Origin: Acanthaster planci
Taxonomy: Eukaryota > Echinodermata > Asteroidea > Valvatida > Acanthasteridae
Direction of reading: 5' to 3'
Assembly: GCF_001949145.1 (NCBI RefSeq)
Contig: NW_019091426.1
Span: forward strand, 185,247 to 249,246
DNA: 64,000 nucleotides
In this document: positions 44,295 through 56,828 of the stretch, piece after piece
Position numbering within the stretch: position 1 is the stretch's first letter
How the letters are laid out: each line of letters starts with the position of its first letter
Made by a program: the position numbers and the translations under genes
Notes under the pieces: model-generated
Seen by the model: only the letters and a program-made list of their open reading frames with translations
What the model was told of the DNA's origin: nothing
Database searches by the model: none

Positions 44295-47200
44295 TCAGTC
44301 TTGTACCATCATCTGCATCACTGTGTTGTCAAAAGTCCTGCAGAGAAGAAGCAAAACAGAGGGGAAAAATTATCCGAGGAGATATTTTGGCAGCAGATGT
44401 GCCACATTCTTGATCTTTACACAGTTTGTAACGTATTAGCTCGGCTTTCCAAAGTCACATATTTACAGTCAAAATAAAACACTCCAACACTGTTCCAGTG
44501 ATAAGGTAAGCAAGCTCATCCCAGCAACCTTTTTACGAGAGCTCTGACTGAAAATCCTTGAAATTCAACATCATAGTGCAACACTATAACACGATCACAG
44601 ACATGAATATTCCATGCATACTTGGATTTAATGTTTTCGCCTGGGGTGTAGAAAGGATTGCACAGCATGTCCACATAGGCATTGTGGAGAGTCTTGAACA
44701 TCTAAAAAAAGAAAAGACAAAACAAATTCATTCATGCTCCTTTAACTGACAGCCACCACTGAGTGATAGGAATATTTATTACATGTGATCTGTCAAAATG
44801 AGAGTAAAGTCGCATCCTGCCCTTCCCTATTCTGAGAATTCAAAGTCATACTTATTGAAGTGAAGGTCACTTTGGGGGTTTTGTAATATTTAATAAATTA
44901 CACAAAATTTTATTTTTTTTTAATGAAAAGAGTAACCCGCCTCCAGGATCAAATATTTAAAAACTTCATTTTCACACCAATTTTGACGATAGCATTATTT
45001 GTGCCTGGTGTGAAATGTTGAAACAATGTCGGGAACAAAGACGCAAAGGTGCCAGACTAATGCCACATTGTCACCTTATACTTTTACCCTAAGTGTTCCA
45101 TGTACATACCACTGGAAAGCTTCCTTTCTGCTGAATTCAAAATACCAATATCTCAATTTTTGAAAATTCTGACTTTCAGCTCATTTTGCGGTGACAGCTC
45201 ACATATAAATGAGTTGGAAGTGTCTGTGACTATAACACAGAACAAAGATATGCCCTCCTATGTAATCTCTGGGGCCTAAATTTTGGAAGCTCGCAGCTGA
45301 AAAAAAAAGTTCATTGAGTTCTTTTGCCAGGCAAAACTTCGCCGAGAACCAGTCACAAGCAATGTTCCATGTTGGCCAGTAACATGTTACAGCAAGTTTT
45401 CACAATCAGCAGAAGGTGCAAGCCATCTGCTCAATGTGTGAACCCTTGTGAAAAAGACGTTTGGCAGCTTAGAGAAACTCCCTCATGAAATATAAAAAAA
45501 GACCTTAATATGATAGGGAAAACCATCCAACTTTTAAATCTTGAGTCAGGGAGCTAGTATCTTTCTGAATCTTCAAAATTTCAACACCACAATAAATACA
45601 CTGGGCATACAGTATTCTTGTATTACCCAAAACACTGACCCAAGATGCAGAAGAAGAAAAAGTGTCTGGGCCATCAGGTGATACCCTCAAAAGAATGCAA
45701 AACTTTCCTTGTCTTCCACCTCTCTGACCCGGGTTGAGTCCCTTCTAAGGATTGGGTTTTCAGTCCCTGCCTGATTCCGGGGATTCCCTAGCCCAGGTTG
45801 GACGTCATCTACATTGCATTGCGACTAACGTCCATGGTATTAAAGTCCTCCCACAATGCGCAATTTTTTTCAATGGTTTTTTTCTCACATTTTTACCTGG
45901 CGAAAACAGCTCAAATATTGTCCACAAGTGCCTTGTATCCCGCATTCCATAAATGCTGTGTTGAAATTACTAAATACGCCTGCGGACAGTGTATTTTGCA
46001 GAAAATTCTGCAAAACTACACGCTTTCTGTCGCAATTAGTGAACGATTTAAGTTCGTCTGGTAGTACGCATTTACATATGCATGAAATGGCCTCTGAGCT
46101 CGGCCCCCATTCTGTCAGTTATGTTGTCTAGAGCTAGGTCTAGGTCTTCGCTCCATTGGAAATGCATGGAGACATGTAGACAAAAGACCTAGCCGTATGT
46201 TTGGAAGCCCGCTCGGACACGGCCTTATCTGCAACTTCTTCACACCCAAGGCTCTTCCACGCATGGGTGAGGGGCAGTCGGTTACTATGCATTTCGCGTA
46301 TTTAATGAAATTTGATGGGTTTGGGATAAGATTTTAATATTGATTCCATATACAGACACCACTTATCTTTCCTGCAGTGACCAATTAGGTAAATGGAAGC
46401 AATAAAATGGCCTAGAAAGTCAAATGAAGAAATAAAAATATTGAGGTATTCAGTTAGAAAACAACAAAAATATTTCAGACCAGTCTCATAGGGTTAATGC
46501 ACCGGTCATAAAGCGGTGTCTGTATATAGAATTCTTTTCCACAGAGGAAACCGGAGACTCACATTTCGGATCTCGTTGTCTCGCAGCTGCATATTGGATG
46601 ACTCCACCACAATGACAAACTTGACTTTTGTGTTTGTGACGTATCCATAGACTTTGTAGTCCTCTGTCGGATACAGCAGGCCAAGATACAATTCCCTGGG
46701 GTCATTCACACTCTTCCCGACAGCCGACACCTTCTCCTCGATGACATCCAGACACGTGTGCACAGTGTAGTGAAACTTGAGTTCATTTTCCGTCGGTATT
46801 GTGGTGATGTACAGCGGATAGTTCTGTGAAAATCAACGTGTAGAGGATTCCTCTTGAAAGTTTTTCACGCATGGTGTGGTAGGAGTTAGTCCCTTAGCTA
46901 TAAAGCTAGCTGCTTGCATGCGATTACTTACAGTACTTCAAGACATTACTCTGTAGCATGCAATCATCCATCATACATGTACACGTCACAAAGTAGTCGT
47001 CAGCACAAGGGAGGCTGGGAAGTGCACTTACATCTTAATGATATTGTAGCGCAAAAGCGTGCTTGCAGCGAGTTCGCAGAGCTAGTGGCTGTTTACGCAG
47101 CGCCCCCAGTTGGTAGACACCGGACAGCGTGAGCGCAGCGGGGAGATGATCATGGTGCGTCATAGAGGAAGGACATGTATGTGAATCGCTGCTCAGCGTC

Positions 47201-50200
47201 TGGAGTGCTGATCTACTGGGTAGGAACGATAGGGGATCGGAAGCTGGGGATGGAATGGGGACCTTTTGGAGGTGGGAGTTCAGTCCGTGTGCTGGCTGGG
47301 GTTCCCAGGAGTTCTTGTAGTTTCCGCAGTGGGCCAGGAGTTCTGGCTGTGCTTTACAGTCCTTACCATCTGCAAAGGTGCTGTTCTTTGATTAATTATT
47401 CGATGAAGTTTTTTGCCAAATAGAAGGATATCAGTAATTAAAAACATTGTGATTGCCATTAGAAACCCATGATTAAAGGTGTCAGTGTCCATCATTTCTC
47501 TGTCTGTCTGTCCAGTCAGTCCCTTAATGTCCGTCCCTGAAGTCTGTCCCTAAGTGTCCGTCCTGACATGCCTGAAAAGAGACTGAGCAGCACGTGTTGG
47601 CATACCGCACTCCAAACAGTCTCACTCATTACATGCGGGTTTACCTGGACAGCCGCTCGTCTGGGCTCACCAAAGGGTTGGTCAGAAGGCTGACGTGATC
47701 TTTGCGAAATTCGGTCGCGATATGCAAGGTCAAGTTGGTTCAAAACGTGTGTGCCATTTGAATGTAGTACCAGTAGGCCTAACATTAAAAACGGCAACAT
47801 GCTTAGCAGGAGCACTGGAATTTAACAGGGAAACTGTGCAGTACGCATGTCCTAAAATGTCACATTTGGCAGGGAAACAACATGTATTCAAGTGTTTACT
47901 TTGAAAATACTTCAGAGCAGTCTCAATACTGGTTTGTCATGTTTGTGCACAGGATATCCGCCGTGCATGGACATGATGAACTACATGTAGCCTGACATGC
48001 CTGCATCTGTGGTCAACTCAGGGGGCCGGACCACTACTACCTGACTACAGCTGCAGCAGCGCCGAACTACTCTGGAATATTTCACACATAACTGGGAGAT
48101 AGTAAAGTTGGGGACCCTGTTCCTATAATAGAAGGGAGAGCTACATTTCAGCTTTTGAATTCACCTTGGTACATGTAGATGACTGTGACATCATCATCAT
48201 GCCATGTTGTAAAAAAACATGAAAAAGGGCAGAGTGATGAGTTTTGAGGGAAATAATGAGGGGGAAACTGTGAGTGTTTTTACACATGACACATGGTGGA
48301 TTCAAATTTGCATGGCTGGTTTATCAGCAAAGTTTTTGGTTTATCAGAAAGTCACATTTTCTCACAATTTAAAATCTAAAATCTTCAAAAAATAGGGTCA
48401 GTGCAATAAACATGATAAAGAGAGAGGTGCCTTTATTTTGGGGGACTTAGCGGCGGGTTTGGGTCAGCTCGTACCCGAGTTAACTCGTACCCTAGTCAAC
48501 TTGTACCCAGGTCAACTTGTACCCCAGCCAACTCGTACCCCAGTCAACTTGTACCCTCGACGAAAACACACGACCAAACGACTTGACGAATTGTGACGCA
48601 AAGCATTACGATAACTTGTCTCCCTTTTAATACCCTGAATGAATTACAATAACATTTCTTCCCCTTTTTCCTGATTTTAATCCCCCTGAGACGTTCTGGG
48701 AAATTTATTTAGGGTGTGGTTGAAAGGCAGCTACAAAGCCTACCCGAGAAAAGTAACGAAAAAACGTGCCTTCTTAACTTCTTAAGAGGTCAGTGAGTTC
48801 GTAACAGCGTCCAACTAATCCAACCACAAAGCAAACATTCCCCCGACGCTGAATGAATGCACTGACAAAGAATGCAGCTGAAGCGTTTGCGCTGTCAAAT
48901 TTTACAGAAAAAAAATGATAACTTTTTCTTGGCTATAACCTCGTTATTACAGACTTGAATGAATGACCTGATGTGTAACAGACAAAAATTGAAAATAATA
49001 AACATTCTGATAATTAATAATGTAGTCGGCATATCGTAATGGGAACAGACATAATACCTCACCACTTGCATGAGCAGCCAAACCCTTGGCGATTTCATAA
49101 CTAAAAGTCATCGTGTTCAAATAAACATCAAAGAAAAACTAGTCCACAAACATGACAAATGGTCAATAACTTATAAACGATGATAACCCTGATACCGGCT
49201 CCTACATCCGCACCTTTGACACATAATGGACAACACAGGGGACATTAATTTAATGCCGTAGAGTTTTCTGTAACTACATGTCGTTTCATGTCGTTTGTGA
49301 AACTCCTCAACCATTTTTTGAAGAGGCTTGTAACACACTCAAAACAGACGGCAAAGTGGAAATGGGGCGAAGGGGCGATGCGGGTATGGGGCAATGTGGC
49401 GAAGTGGTTAGGGGCGATGTAGAAATGGGACGAAGTGAATAGAATATTAAGATTGCAAAAAAAGGTATTGAGAATAATCAACTTGACAAGCTTTCAGGAT
49501 CGTAGTGATCCTCTTTTTGTTGAATGTAAACTCCATAATTTTAGTCCTTTGTGTCTTATTGTGGTTGCAGCAAGTTTAGTACGCGATAAAACCCTGTGGA
49601 AACATACAAGATATATATCATCTTCAACTGGGTACCTTCGTGCATCAACGTAATCAAACCAGATTGCCCAAATCCATTTAGGCCTATTCTATGTTTAGAA
49701 AAAATGAAAATGTTCATCACTATTATGCTAGGCAACGTACTGACTTCCACAGGGTTTTATCGCATACTAAACTTGCTGCAACCACGATAAGACACAAAGG
49801 ACCAAAATTATGGAGTTCATTAGATTCCTTGTTAAAAGTATTGGCAGTAAGTCAGTATTTAAATTTAAATATAAGACTTGCTTGTTAAATAATTATTTAT
49901 AAAGATAACGGGTTTACTTGTCATATGTATGTCCATGTTTTATTAATTTACATGTATATTGTCTTTTAAAGTCTTATGTTGTATGAGTACATGTGCAATC
50001 TCTTGATGTAACCTTAACTTAATTAATGTGGCGGCCACTTCTGGACAAGCTTTGCTTTTTAGCAAAGCTTGTCAACCTTAATTATATAATTGATCTTAAT
50101 AATGTGTATTTATCCTATCTTTGTGGTGGTAAATAAAGTAAAACTGATTGAATTGATTGACTGTAAACCGTGTAAAGCAGGTAAACCCAGTACATACAGG

Positions 50201-50455
50201 CCTGCCCATGATGCCGGGTGCGTGCGAGTTGACCCTTATTACTAGGACTAGTACCTAGCGGCCAGTTTTGCGAGATTAAAATGACAAGAAAACTGGGGGT
50301 TCCCAGGTATACAATCCCCCATATCAGTGTCATACTCAAAACGTTACAGATACCCAATGATAACAAATGCTTTATTGGATTGGGGTAAAAAGGAACAAGG
50401 TTCTATTCTAACAATACTGTACCTCCTTCGCTATCACTGCGACACAGACTGCCAT
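44295..50455 (-). CDS. TRAPPC2L: TRAPPC2L, trafficking protein particle complex subunit 2-like
   Basis: Four exons on the minus strand: 50455-50423, 46823-46563, 44701-44622 and 44337-44295, all GT-AG with continuous phase, giving 138 residues (human about 140). The first exon reads [11 protein letters not shown]. The second holds the sedlin-type longin core with [20 protein letters not shown] and [13 protein letters not shown]. The third begins [18 protein letters not shown], and the last ends [12 protein letters not shown]. These track the human protein nearly residue for residue. In the family it is a small core subunit of TRAPP complexes, which tether ER-Golgi and Golgi vesicles and act as exchange factors for Rab GTPases. 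The first intron (46824-50422) holds a minisatellite and a LINE fragment. The gene converges on PABPN1. The sequence just 5' of the start is rich in small palindromes. Confidence 0.96.
46130..46270. repeat. Dispersed repeat, copy 3 (GTCTAGGTCTTC family)
   Basis: Shares GTCTAGGTCTTC, CTCCATTGGAAAT and AGACCTAGCC in order with 39150-39300. It lies in TRAPPC2L intron 2. Confidence 0.6.
48463..48556. repeat. 16-bp minisatellite (AACTCGTACCCCAGTC)
   Basis: Six units of exactly 16 bp, for example CAACTTGTACCCCAGC, with few differences. Located in TRAPPC2L intron 1. In reverse orientation the unit reads GGTACGAGTTGACTGG, close to the GAGTTG arrays at 18774-20141 and 32471. Confidence 0.85.
49345..49432. 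repeat. GGGGCGAAGTGG-type degenerate tandem repeat
   Basis: Degenerate units around AAATGGGGCGAAG, GGGGCGATG and TGGCGAAGTGG, abutting the LINE fragment. Confidence 0.6.
49435..50162 (+). mobile_element. CR1/L2-like non-LTR retrotransposon 3' fragment with inverted duplication
   Basis: The frame at 49435 reads [19 protein letters not shown], followed by a SDPLF-type motif typical of the reverse-transcriptase C-terminus of CR1/L2-type LINEs. The last part of the protein resumes at about 49720-49888 ([18 protein letters not shown]). Between them a 73-bp segment (49529-49601) is the reverse complement of 49745-49817. The 3' UTR has a perfect hairpin (50044-50073), AATAAA (50132-50137) and an ATTG-rich tail. 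Dead copy inside TRAPPC2L intron 1. Confidence 0.75.
50044..50073 (+). repeat. Perfect 13-bp stem hairpin in LINE 3' UTR
   Basis: GACAAGCTTTGCT, loop TTTT, AGCAAAGCTTGTC. It may be the structure recognised by the element's reverse transcriptase, as in other stringent LINEs; this is inference. Confidence 0.8.
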
Positions 50456-50525
50456 GTTGGACGATCAACAGCGCCCTCTATCTCCTGATTTAGAGCTAGC
50501 TAACTTGCACAAGCTCAGAAATCAG

Positions 50526-50570
50526 GCGTATCATCGATACGCAATCATCGATATCGCTAGCGCGCTAGCG
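50526..50570. promoter_or_regulatory. Palindrome cluster upstream of TRAPPC2L
   Basis: GCGTATC, loop ATC, GATACGC at 50526-50542, and a perfect 16-bp palindrome CGCTAGCGCGCTAGCG at 50555-50570, 70-115 bases upstream of the start codon. ATCGATA occurs twice. Position suggests promoter elements. No factor can be assigned. Confidence 0.35.
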
Positions 50571-53500
50571 TAGCGTATTTATTAGCTAGCGCAGCATGCA
50601 CGGGATATGCAGGTACGACCTACGGTATCGAAGACGCAAGACATAGTGAGTGAACTTTACTCTCTGTTTTTATTTTTCACTCAGTCCACCTTTTCAAACC
50701 TCATTTTCTGTTAAAGAATTATGTTATCAAATTCTTGTGTTTAAGNTGGTCAACCAAGGTATCTATTTCGACGGCATTTATCTCTTCACAGTCGAGTGAG
50801 CTGCTCAGGTACCGCCCAGTCATGCCAGTTGGCAACCTGTGCTTCGGTTTAGCGTTGTCGTTCGCTGGGTCCTTAATTAAAGGCGATATCCACTTTCAAA
50901 ATCTCTGCTTTATTTTGATGTTCGATTTAATGGCGAGGTCCATCATCAGTTTTAAACATTCACAACTGGAACCAATCTTACGATCTTGACTTGAAAAAGC
51001 CGATCGACCATGCTGAATGTTTCTGGAGAAGTGATGAGAGTATATCATGGGCATGATGGAGCTGTCAAAATTATTTGAAGGTTCACATCACTCAGAGTCA
51101 AGAGTGGAACAAAATCATTTGGGAGAAAATTTATATTTAGAAATATACCTGTTTATTGTAAGATATGACTTCTTCACAACACACGATTCATGTACATGTA
51201 GATAGACGTACATGTACCCTATATCCAGTGGTGTATATCCAGCTTTAGCCTTTAGATGTTGGGGGGGGGGGCAAATTCAAAAGCGAATGTTGGCTTCAGG
51301 CTCATTCAATGTGATGTTGGGTGGAGAAACAATCAACAGCCTTGCTCACGGTCCTGACATTTTTGCTTTTATTTCATGGTGTTGTTTTCATGTGGTTTTG
51401 GTGCTAATGTTTGGTAAAAATATACTGATTACTTTCTTTCCCACTCACCTATGAACTATTCGTTAAAAAAAAAATCGGGGGGGGAGCAAGTGGATATTAC
51501 CACTGCCATATCTGTATTGTGCAAAATGTGGCAAGGGACAAAATATTTTTCCCAAATAGAATTGTGTTGTCATGGTTGTACCACTCTCAGAACAACTGTA
51601 ATGAATCTAAACTTGCCCAATTTATCGAAGAGTACAAAATAAACGGAAACAATTTTTTTTGGAGGGGACAAAATGAACTTTTGTGCATCTAAGTTCAAAT
51701 AGCAGAGAAAAGGATGTCATCCACGTTGGATACTTGCAACTTCCCGCCATTATAGGGGCTTATGGCGAAAAAGGCATTCAGAAATGGGGCACATCTGCAG
51801 AACTGTACTGGTATGTAAATACAAACTGACACTCCAGTGCATGTACATGTATGATGGGGCCAAGCACATACATGTGCTTAATGTGTGCTGCCGTACTGTG
51901 TTTGTATACCTGTGTTTCTGTTGAAAAGATCTCACTAATGAAATGCTTTATTTACCGTCTTCCTTTCGTCTTTCAATGAACACTGATTGCGAAAAAAACA
52001 TGACAGAAGCAAATCGGCTGCCTTGTACTGTATGTGTGTTGATATTGAGAAATTTTGTAATAATTCATTAGCTGTTCAGGAGAATTATGCATAAGTACAG
52101 CATACGAGACGTCGATATTTTACTCACAGGTCAATGGATGACCAAATAAAATATTCAAAAGATATACCTGTATGCACTACCAGTAAATGTCCTGGCATAT
52201 TGCGTACATTGCAATATGTTCACAGCAAGAGTAACAATTGTTTTTCAGCCTGAAAAAGCCATCAAATACATATTTTTCCTAATTTTGTGTGTTTTTGTTT
52301 TTCATACCAGCATACTGTCTCTGTACACGTACAGTGTACATGTAGCTTGTCATCACAGTTTTTACTTCAATTTGATTTTGGACTACAAAAAATTAGCATA
52401 AAAGCTCTAATGGCTTGCACTGCATGGTCCATTGCTTTTCTTGTAGACCTACTTACATAAATGTACCTGTATAGTACATGTTCTTGACGATCGTAAAGAT
52501 TGCGGATCATGTACATGTATAAGTACCTGTGCAGTTTGTCATCCATGGTACAAACAATGCATACATTATCATAAAGCATGGTTGAATTTTAGCAGTATTG
52601 AATAACCTTGTTTAGTCTAGGTTTGCATACATCCCTATAACAGTTTCGTTGAGCATTAATATTTGAATACTGTACCGATAGGATGGCCACCTGTAATAAA
52701 TGTACCGGTACGGTAAATGTACGTGTGCATATATTGTACGTGTACATTGTATTTTACTCCAAAGGGGCGGGAAATCTAGCGAGACGTTTGGTTTTGTTGT
52801 TTTCCATTTGTTGTTATTTTGTGTTTTTGTTTTGGGTTGCTTAGTCTGCTGATGCCTGAAGCGTATTGACTTTTAATGTGAGGTGTCTCATGTGTGCTGA
52901 TTAGTATAAATCAGGCAGAGCGAGTGCTTTCACAAAGCAAAATGCAAGTGTATGACCACGTGTTATTATAATGGTCGGAAACAGCTTTTTATAATTGGCT
53001 CCCTCAAAGAGTCATTGGGAGTATTGTTGTGTCCTTTATTGACAAACGGGTCAATAGTCTGCTGTGATTGTGTGTACGTGCAAATGGCACATGTACACAC
53101 CAATGCTTAGCATTCATGGTCCAGGGTGTCAATAGGATATTCGATGAGCCAGGAACAGATGTTGGCAGGTGTCAACAAATCTGAGGTTATTTGGGGTTTT
53201 TTTTCTTGCCTCTGAGATGCGTGAACATCAAGTGCTAAAATTGACACTTTCTCAAAGATTCTCTTGAATTCTTATCCCAAGTCAATCAACAATCTTGCAA
53301 ATTTTGTACCGTAAAAGAATTCATTTTTCAAAATCTTACCATTGCAAGAGTAAATTTTCCATTTTAGAAGATGCAGTGACATGTATCGTTTTCATTTCAA
53401 AACTTGACATACGTGTACGCGTACTTACTGTAGATACGTTTGTAGTTCAGAAGCAAATACACTGTACATGGTTATACTACGTGTACATGTATGTACAATA

Positions 53501-54053
53501 AATTTGATCGAAACAATGATACCTTCTAAAAGCTTCCTTTGTTTCAGCTGTGTGACGAGCACAAAAGGTTGCTGCAACTTTTGGTTTCCAAACTTTTCAT
53601 ATACATGTACAGTATGCCAGAGCGAGTCATATCTGTTTAGTGGCGTCACGACATACTCAAATGTTGGAGAATACATGTAAAATTACCTGCCAAACTAATA
53701 GTAACAGTTTGAAATCAATTCCGGTGATAGTTCCATGTCAAATAATAACGATCAGATGTAACAGGGACACAGAGTCAGACTTTTGGACCCCTAATTTCTG
53801 GAATTACCCCTATCAGTTTGACAGTACTCACTGTTATTTTGTGTGGATATCAAGACACAACTAAGCCCAACCCAAATCTTTAACATGTGACATCACATTT
53901 AATACCTTTGACGTACCATTTGATTTGAAAAATCCTTCCTGCAAAACTAACCTGAAGGTTTATAATGTGACATATTTCTCATAGCAAATAATTTCACACA
54001 CCCAGTTGCGTGTACATCCTACGTGTATTCCTTCTGTATTTTTTTTTTTTTAG
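50571..54053. other. Intergenic, no gene seen
   Basis: AT-rich, many TGTACATGTA-type words, one ambiguous base at 50746. No conserved frame. Confidence 0.5.
53756..53815. repeat. Fragment related to the TGGGTC MITE family
   Basis: GTAACAGGGACACA followed by TTTGGACCCC and TAATTT matches the right half of the element at 58030-58232. The termini are not clear here. Confidence 0.45.
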
Positions 54054-54136
54054 ATACCTCCGACTGTGGGTGGCTGGCTGATGACATGACAGATGACCTC
54101 ATCAATAATTTCCTTCTAGTCTTCATGACTGATGTA
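54054..54136 (+). other. Weak candidate exon
   Basis: A strong acceptor (long T run then TAG), an 83-base stretch open in one frame (TSDCGWLADDMTDDL...), and a GTAAGT donor. I do not recognise the peptide and cannot link it to neighbours. It could be coding, a noncoding exon or chance. Confidence 0.2.
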
Positions 54137-55807
54137 GTAAGTTAAAAAAAAGAAATTCTAGTAATACACACACCTAAATCTGTAAAATTATCGAGGTCAG
54201 CAGTTACATATGTACATCAGTGTGAAAAAAGCACATCACAGAAAGCATCTTACAAATGTGGCAATAATGGATACTATAGGAATTATGTCCATTGTGTGTA
54301 GTCATCCATCGTTTGTATGTATTCTTAACGTTTATGATTTGTGTTTTGAATTCACAAGAGAGCAAAAATAGCACTGCCCGACGTAACAGTAGTCAGAAGC
54401 ATTCATGTTCATTGGTCCGCACTCTTAAACGTGTTTGTGAATTGAATGCTGTTGCAGATTTTGTGTACGGTTTTGTTCAGGAGTAATGTACCGGTTGAGA
54501 TGAGTGTGTATTCGAATTCATCCCTCACACGAGGGCTGACATCAATAAATTAATGGCTCTTCCAAGGATTTCTGGAATGTTTCTTCTCAGTAACAGGTAT
54601 ACGTGCAAATGTATTAACCTTGTCACAGGTGCAAGATCGCCACATAAGATTTCCAGGTTATCCATGTTGATTTTGTTGTACCGGTAACTTAAGAGCAGAT
54701 TTGAGGGCATGAGGGACGGATATTGAATAAAATTGACTACCTTCACCTACATGTACATACACAGTTAACAGATTCTAAAGTTTCATTGAAACTTTTAGAA
54801 ATATTCCAAACTTTAGTCCAAGTACATGTAAATCAAACCAATGAACATCAACATTCAAACTCTTTAACAAAGAATGAAACCAATTGAGTGTACTGGAAAG
54901 CTACATGTACATGTACCTACTTGGGTATGAGGGCCAGATATTTTTCTTTGTGAGAGACGGAAATGTGACTCCAGGCCTTGACCTGAAGAGCCTGGCAAAT
55001 CAACCTATCTTTACTTAAACCACAGGAAGTTTCACTTGCCCACTGGACACTTTTTAGCAAAAGTACTTTGCCTTGTATGTGGAGTCTTGCTGTCCTTTTT
55101 AATAAAACCTAAAAGTGGCGGATTTTCACCTGTTACAGTTAATAATAAACAACACACTCAATCAAGTTCACATGGTTTATGTTATTCATCTTTACAAATG
55201 TGAAAAATGACAGTTTTAAAAAGGTACCTGTAGGTGTGTCTTTATTAGCCTGCTTGGTATAAAGGTAAAGAAAACATTTTACAAGCCTGCAGCAGTTTTT
55301 ACTAGAATTTGTACACCAGTCAAGTGCTAAGGTCGAGGCTTGTGACTCCCTTTTAAAATCCACAGTTTTTGACATATCTCACCTTAAATGCATTGATTGA
55401 ATCATAACTGATGTAAATGTAGCTTGCAAGAATTTAGATAAAATGGTGAGCATTCCAAATAAAATACGTTGAACAGCATATGGACTTTACTCGACATCTT
55501 GCAATAATGGGACTGTGCTATTCAAGTACGAGTACGTCTGACAAAGGGATTGTTTAGCTGACCTGACGTAGTTTCTCCATGGATGTTAATTATTGTGAGG
55601 CCCTCACAGCAAAGTGGCATAGCTTTAGGGAAAAAAAATGAGATGGAAGTAATGTCGGCCTCTAGATTAATTTTGTATCTGAGAATTTTTTTTCTTGCAA
55701 TTCAAAATTGCCAATGTTGTGCTTGAGTGACCATTCTGTTAATTACCGTGGGGCACTCGGCTTTATCCAGTCCTTGCAAGGTTGGACTGGCACATGTTTG
55801 CTAATAA
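54137..55807. other. Intergenic, no gene seen
   Basis: No conserved frame or structured repeat recognised. Confidence 0.5.
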
Positions 55808-56400
55808 CCACTTCATGCCGGGGCATTTTCCAATGTTGATGATGCTGGGCCGGCATGACTATCATTTTTTTCGTTTTCAAAATTCTTCAAAAATTCATCA
55901 TTTCATTTAACAGTCGTTTATAGCCACACAAAGTAATCTTTAGGCACTACTCTAAGTTGGCAGGTGACCTTCATTGACGCCCGAGTATTTCAGCCAAGCC
56001 TGCAGCCTTGTAAAAAGAGCCCAAATTGTGCGGTGTTATGTAACTTTCTTTTGTTCACGAACCTGGCTCAGTGCACTGCTGACCTCTTTTCAATAGGGGC
56101 CAAATTAGCATGTACATGTAGCGGTGCTGTATGGCTCATCACTGCGGTGGTGAGCGCTTTTGTCCCTGATGGTAATCCGCTTGCTCTCAATGCCCCAAAC
56201 CCGGGAATACGGTTTCAAAACAAGGCTGGATTATCACCACTTTTCAGAGTGAAAAATGTCGGTAATGCCCAGCAGCCTGGTCTTTTGCTCGGAGTACGGC
56301 CTTTTGTTACAGGGCCCTGTTTCCTTTGTCCGAGTTCGGAGACCCCGGCCACGCATATAAACCATACGTCTCCGATTTCGGAGTCCCCAGCAGGAAGTGG
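55808..56400. mobile_element. TTAA-type (piggyBac-like) MITE
   Basis: The left end is CCACTTCATGCCGGGG (preceded by ATAA). The right end read inward is CCACTTCCTGCTGGGG, preceded by TTAA (56401-56404). About 593 bp. A 146-residue open frame lies across it but has no recognisable domain, so I treat it as chance. Confidence 0.6.
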
Positions 56401-56828
56401 TTAATATTACAGGTATTTGTCATTCCTGAATGAAAGACCTCAGTTTTTTAAAATGAAGCTTCTGTCCATCCCACACACTTTACATGTACATGTGTAATTG
56501 TAACCTGGAAAAAAGACACACGATGGGGGAACTCGCGAAAACCAACATGAACCAGGGATCAAAAGGAAGAGTCGCAGGATATTCTCAAAAAGAAATGACA
56601 AAGGAAGATCAAATTTGATTTCAACAAGCAAAAAACAACAAAAAAAAATATTTATTTCAATGTGAACAGAGTAAAAATCCAAAACAAACCTCTCAATCAG
56701 AACCAGTGATTTTAGCTGAGTTTCTTAAATGTATGGACCAGGAAATGTACTCAACTCGTAACCAATTAACTTAAACCAACAATAATGCTTAAACCAAGAC
56801 AAACGTCAACGAGTACCAACACAGACTT

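Noticed and set aside
55964-56404. 146-residue open frame
   Set aside because: No domain or splice context, and it lies within a TTAA-bounded MITE.
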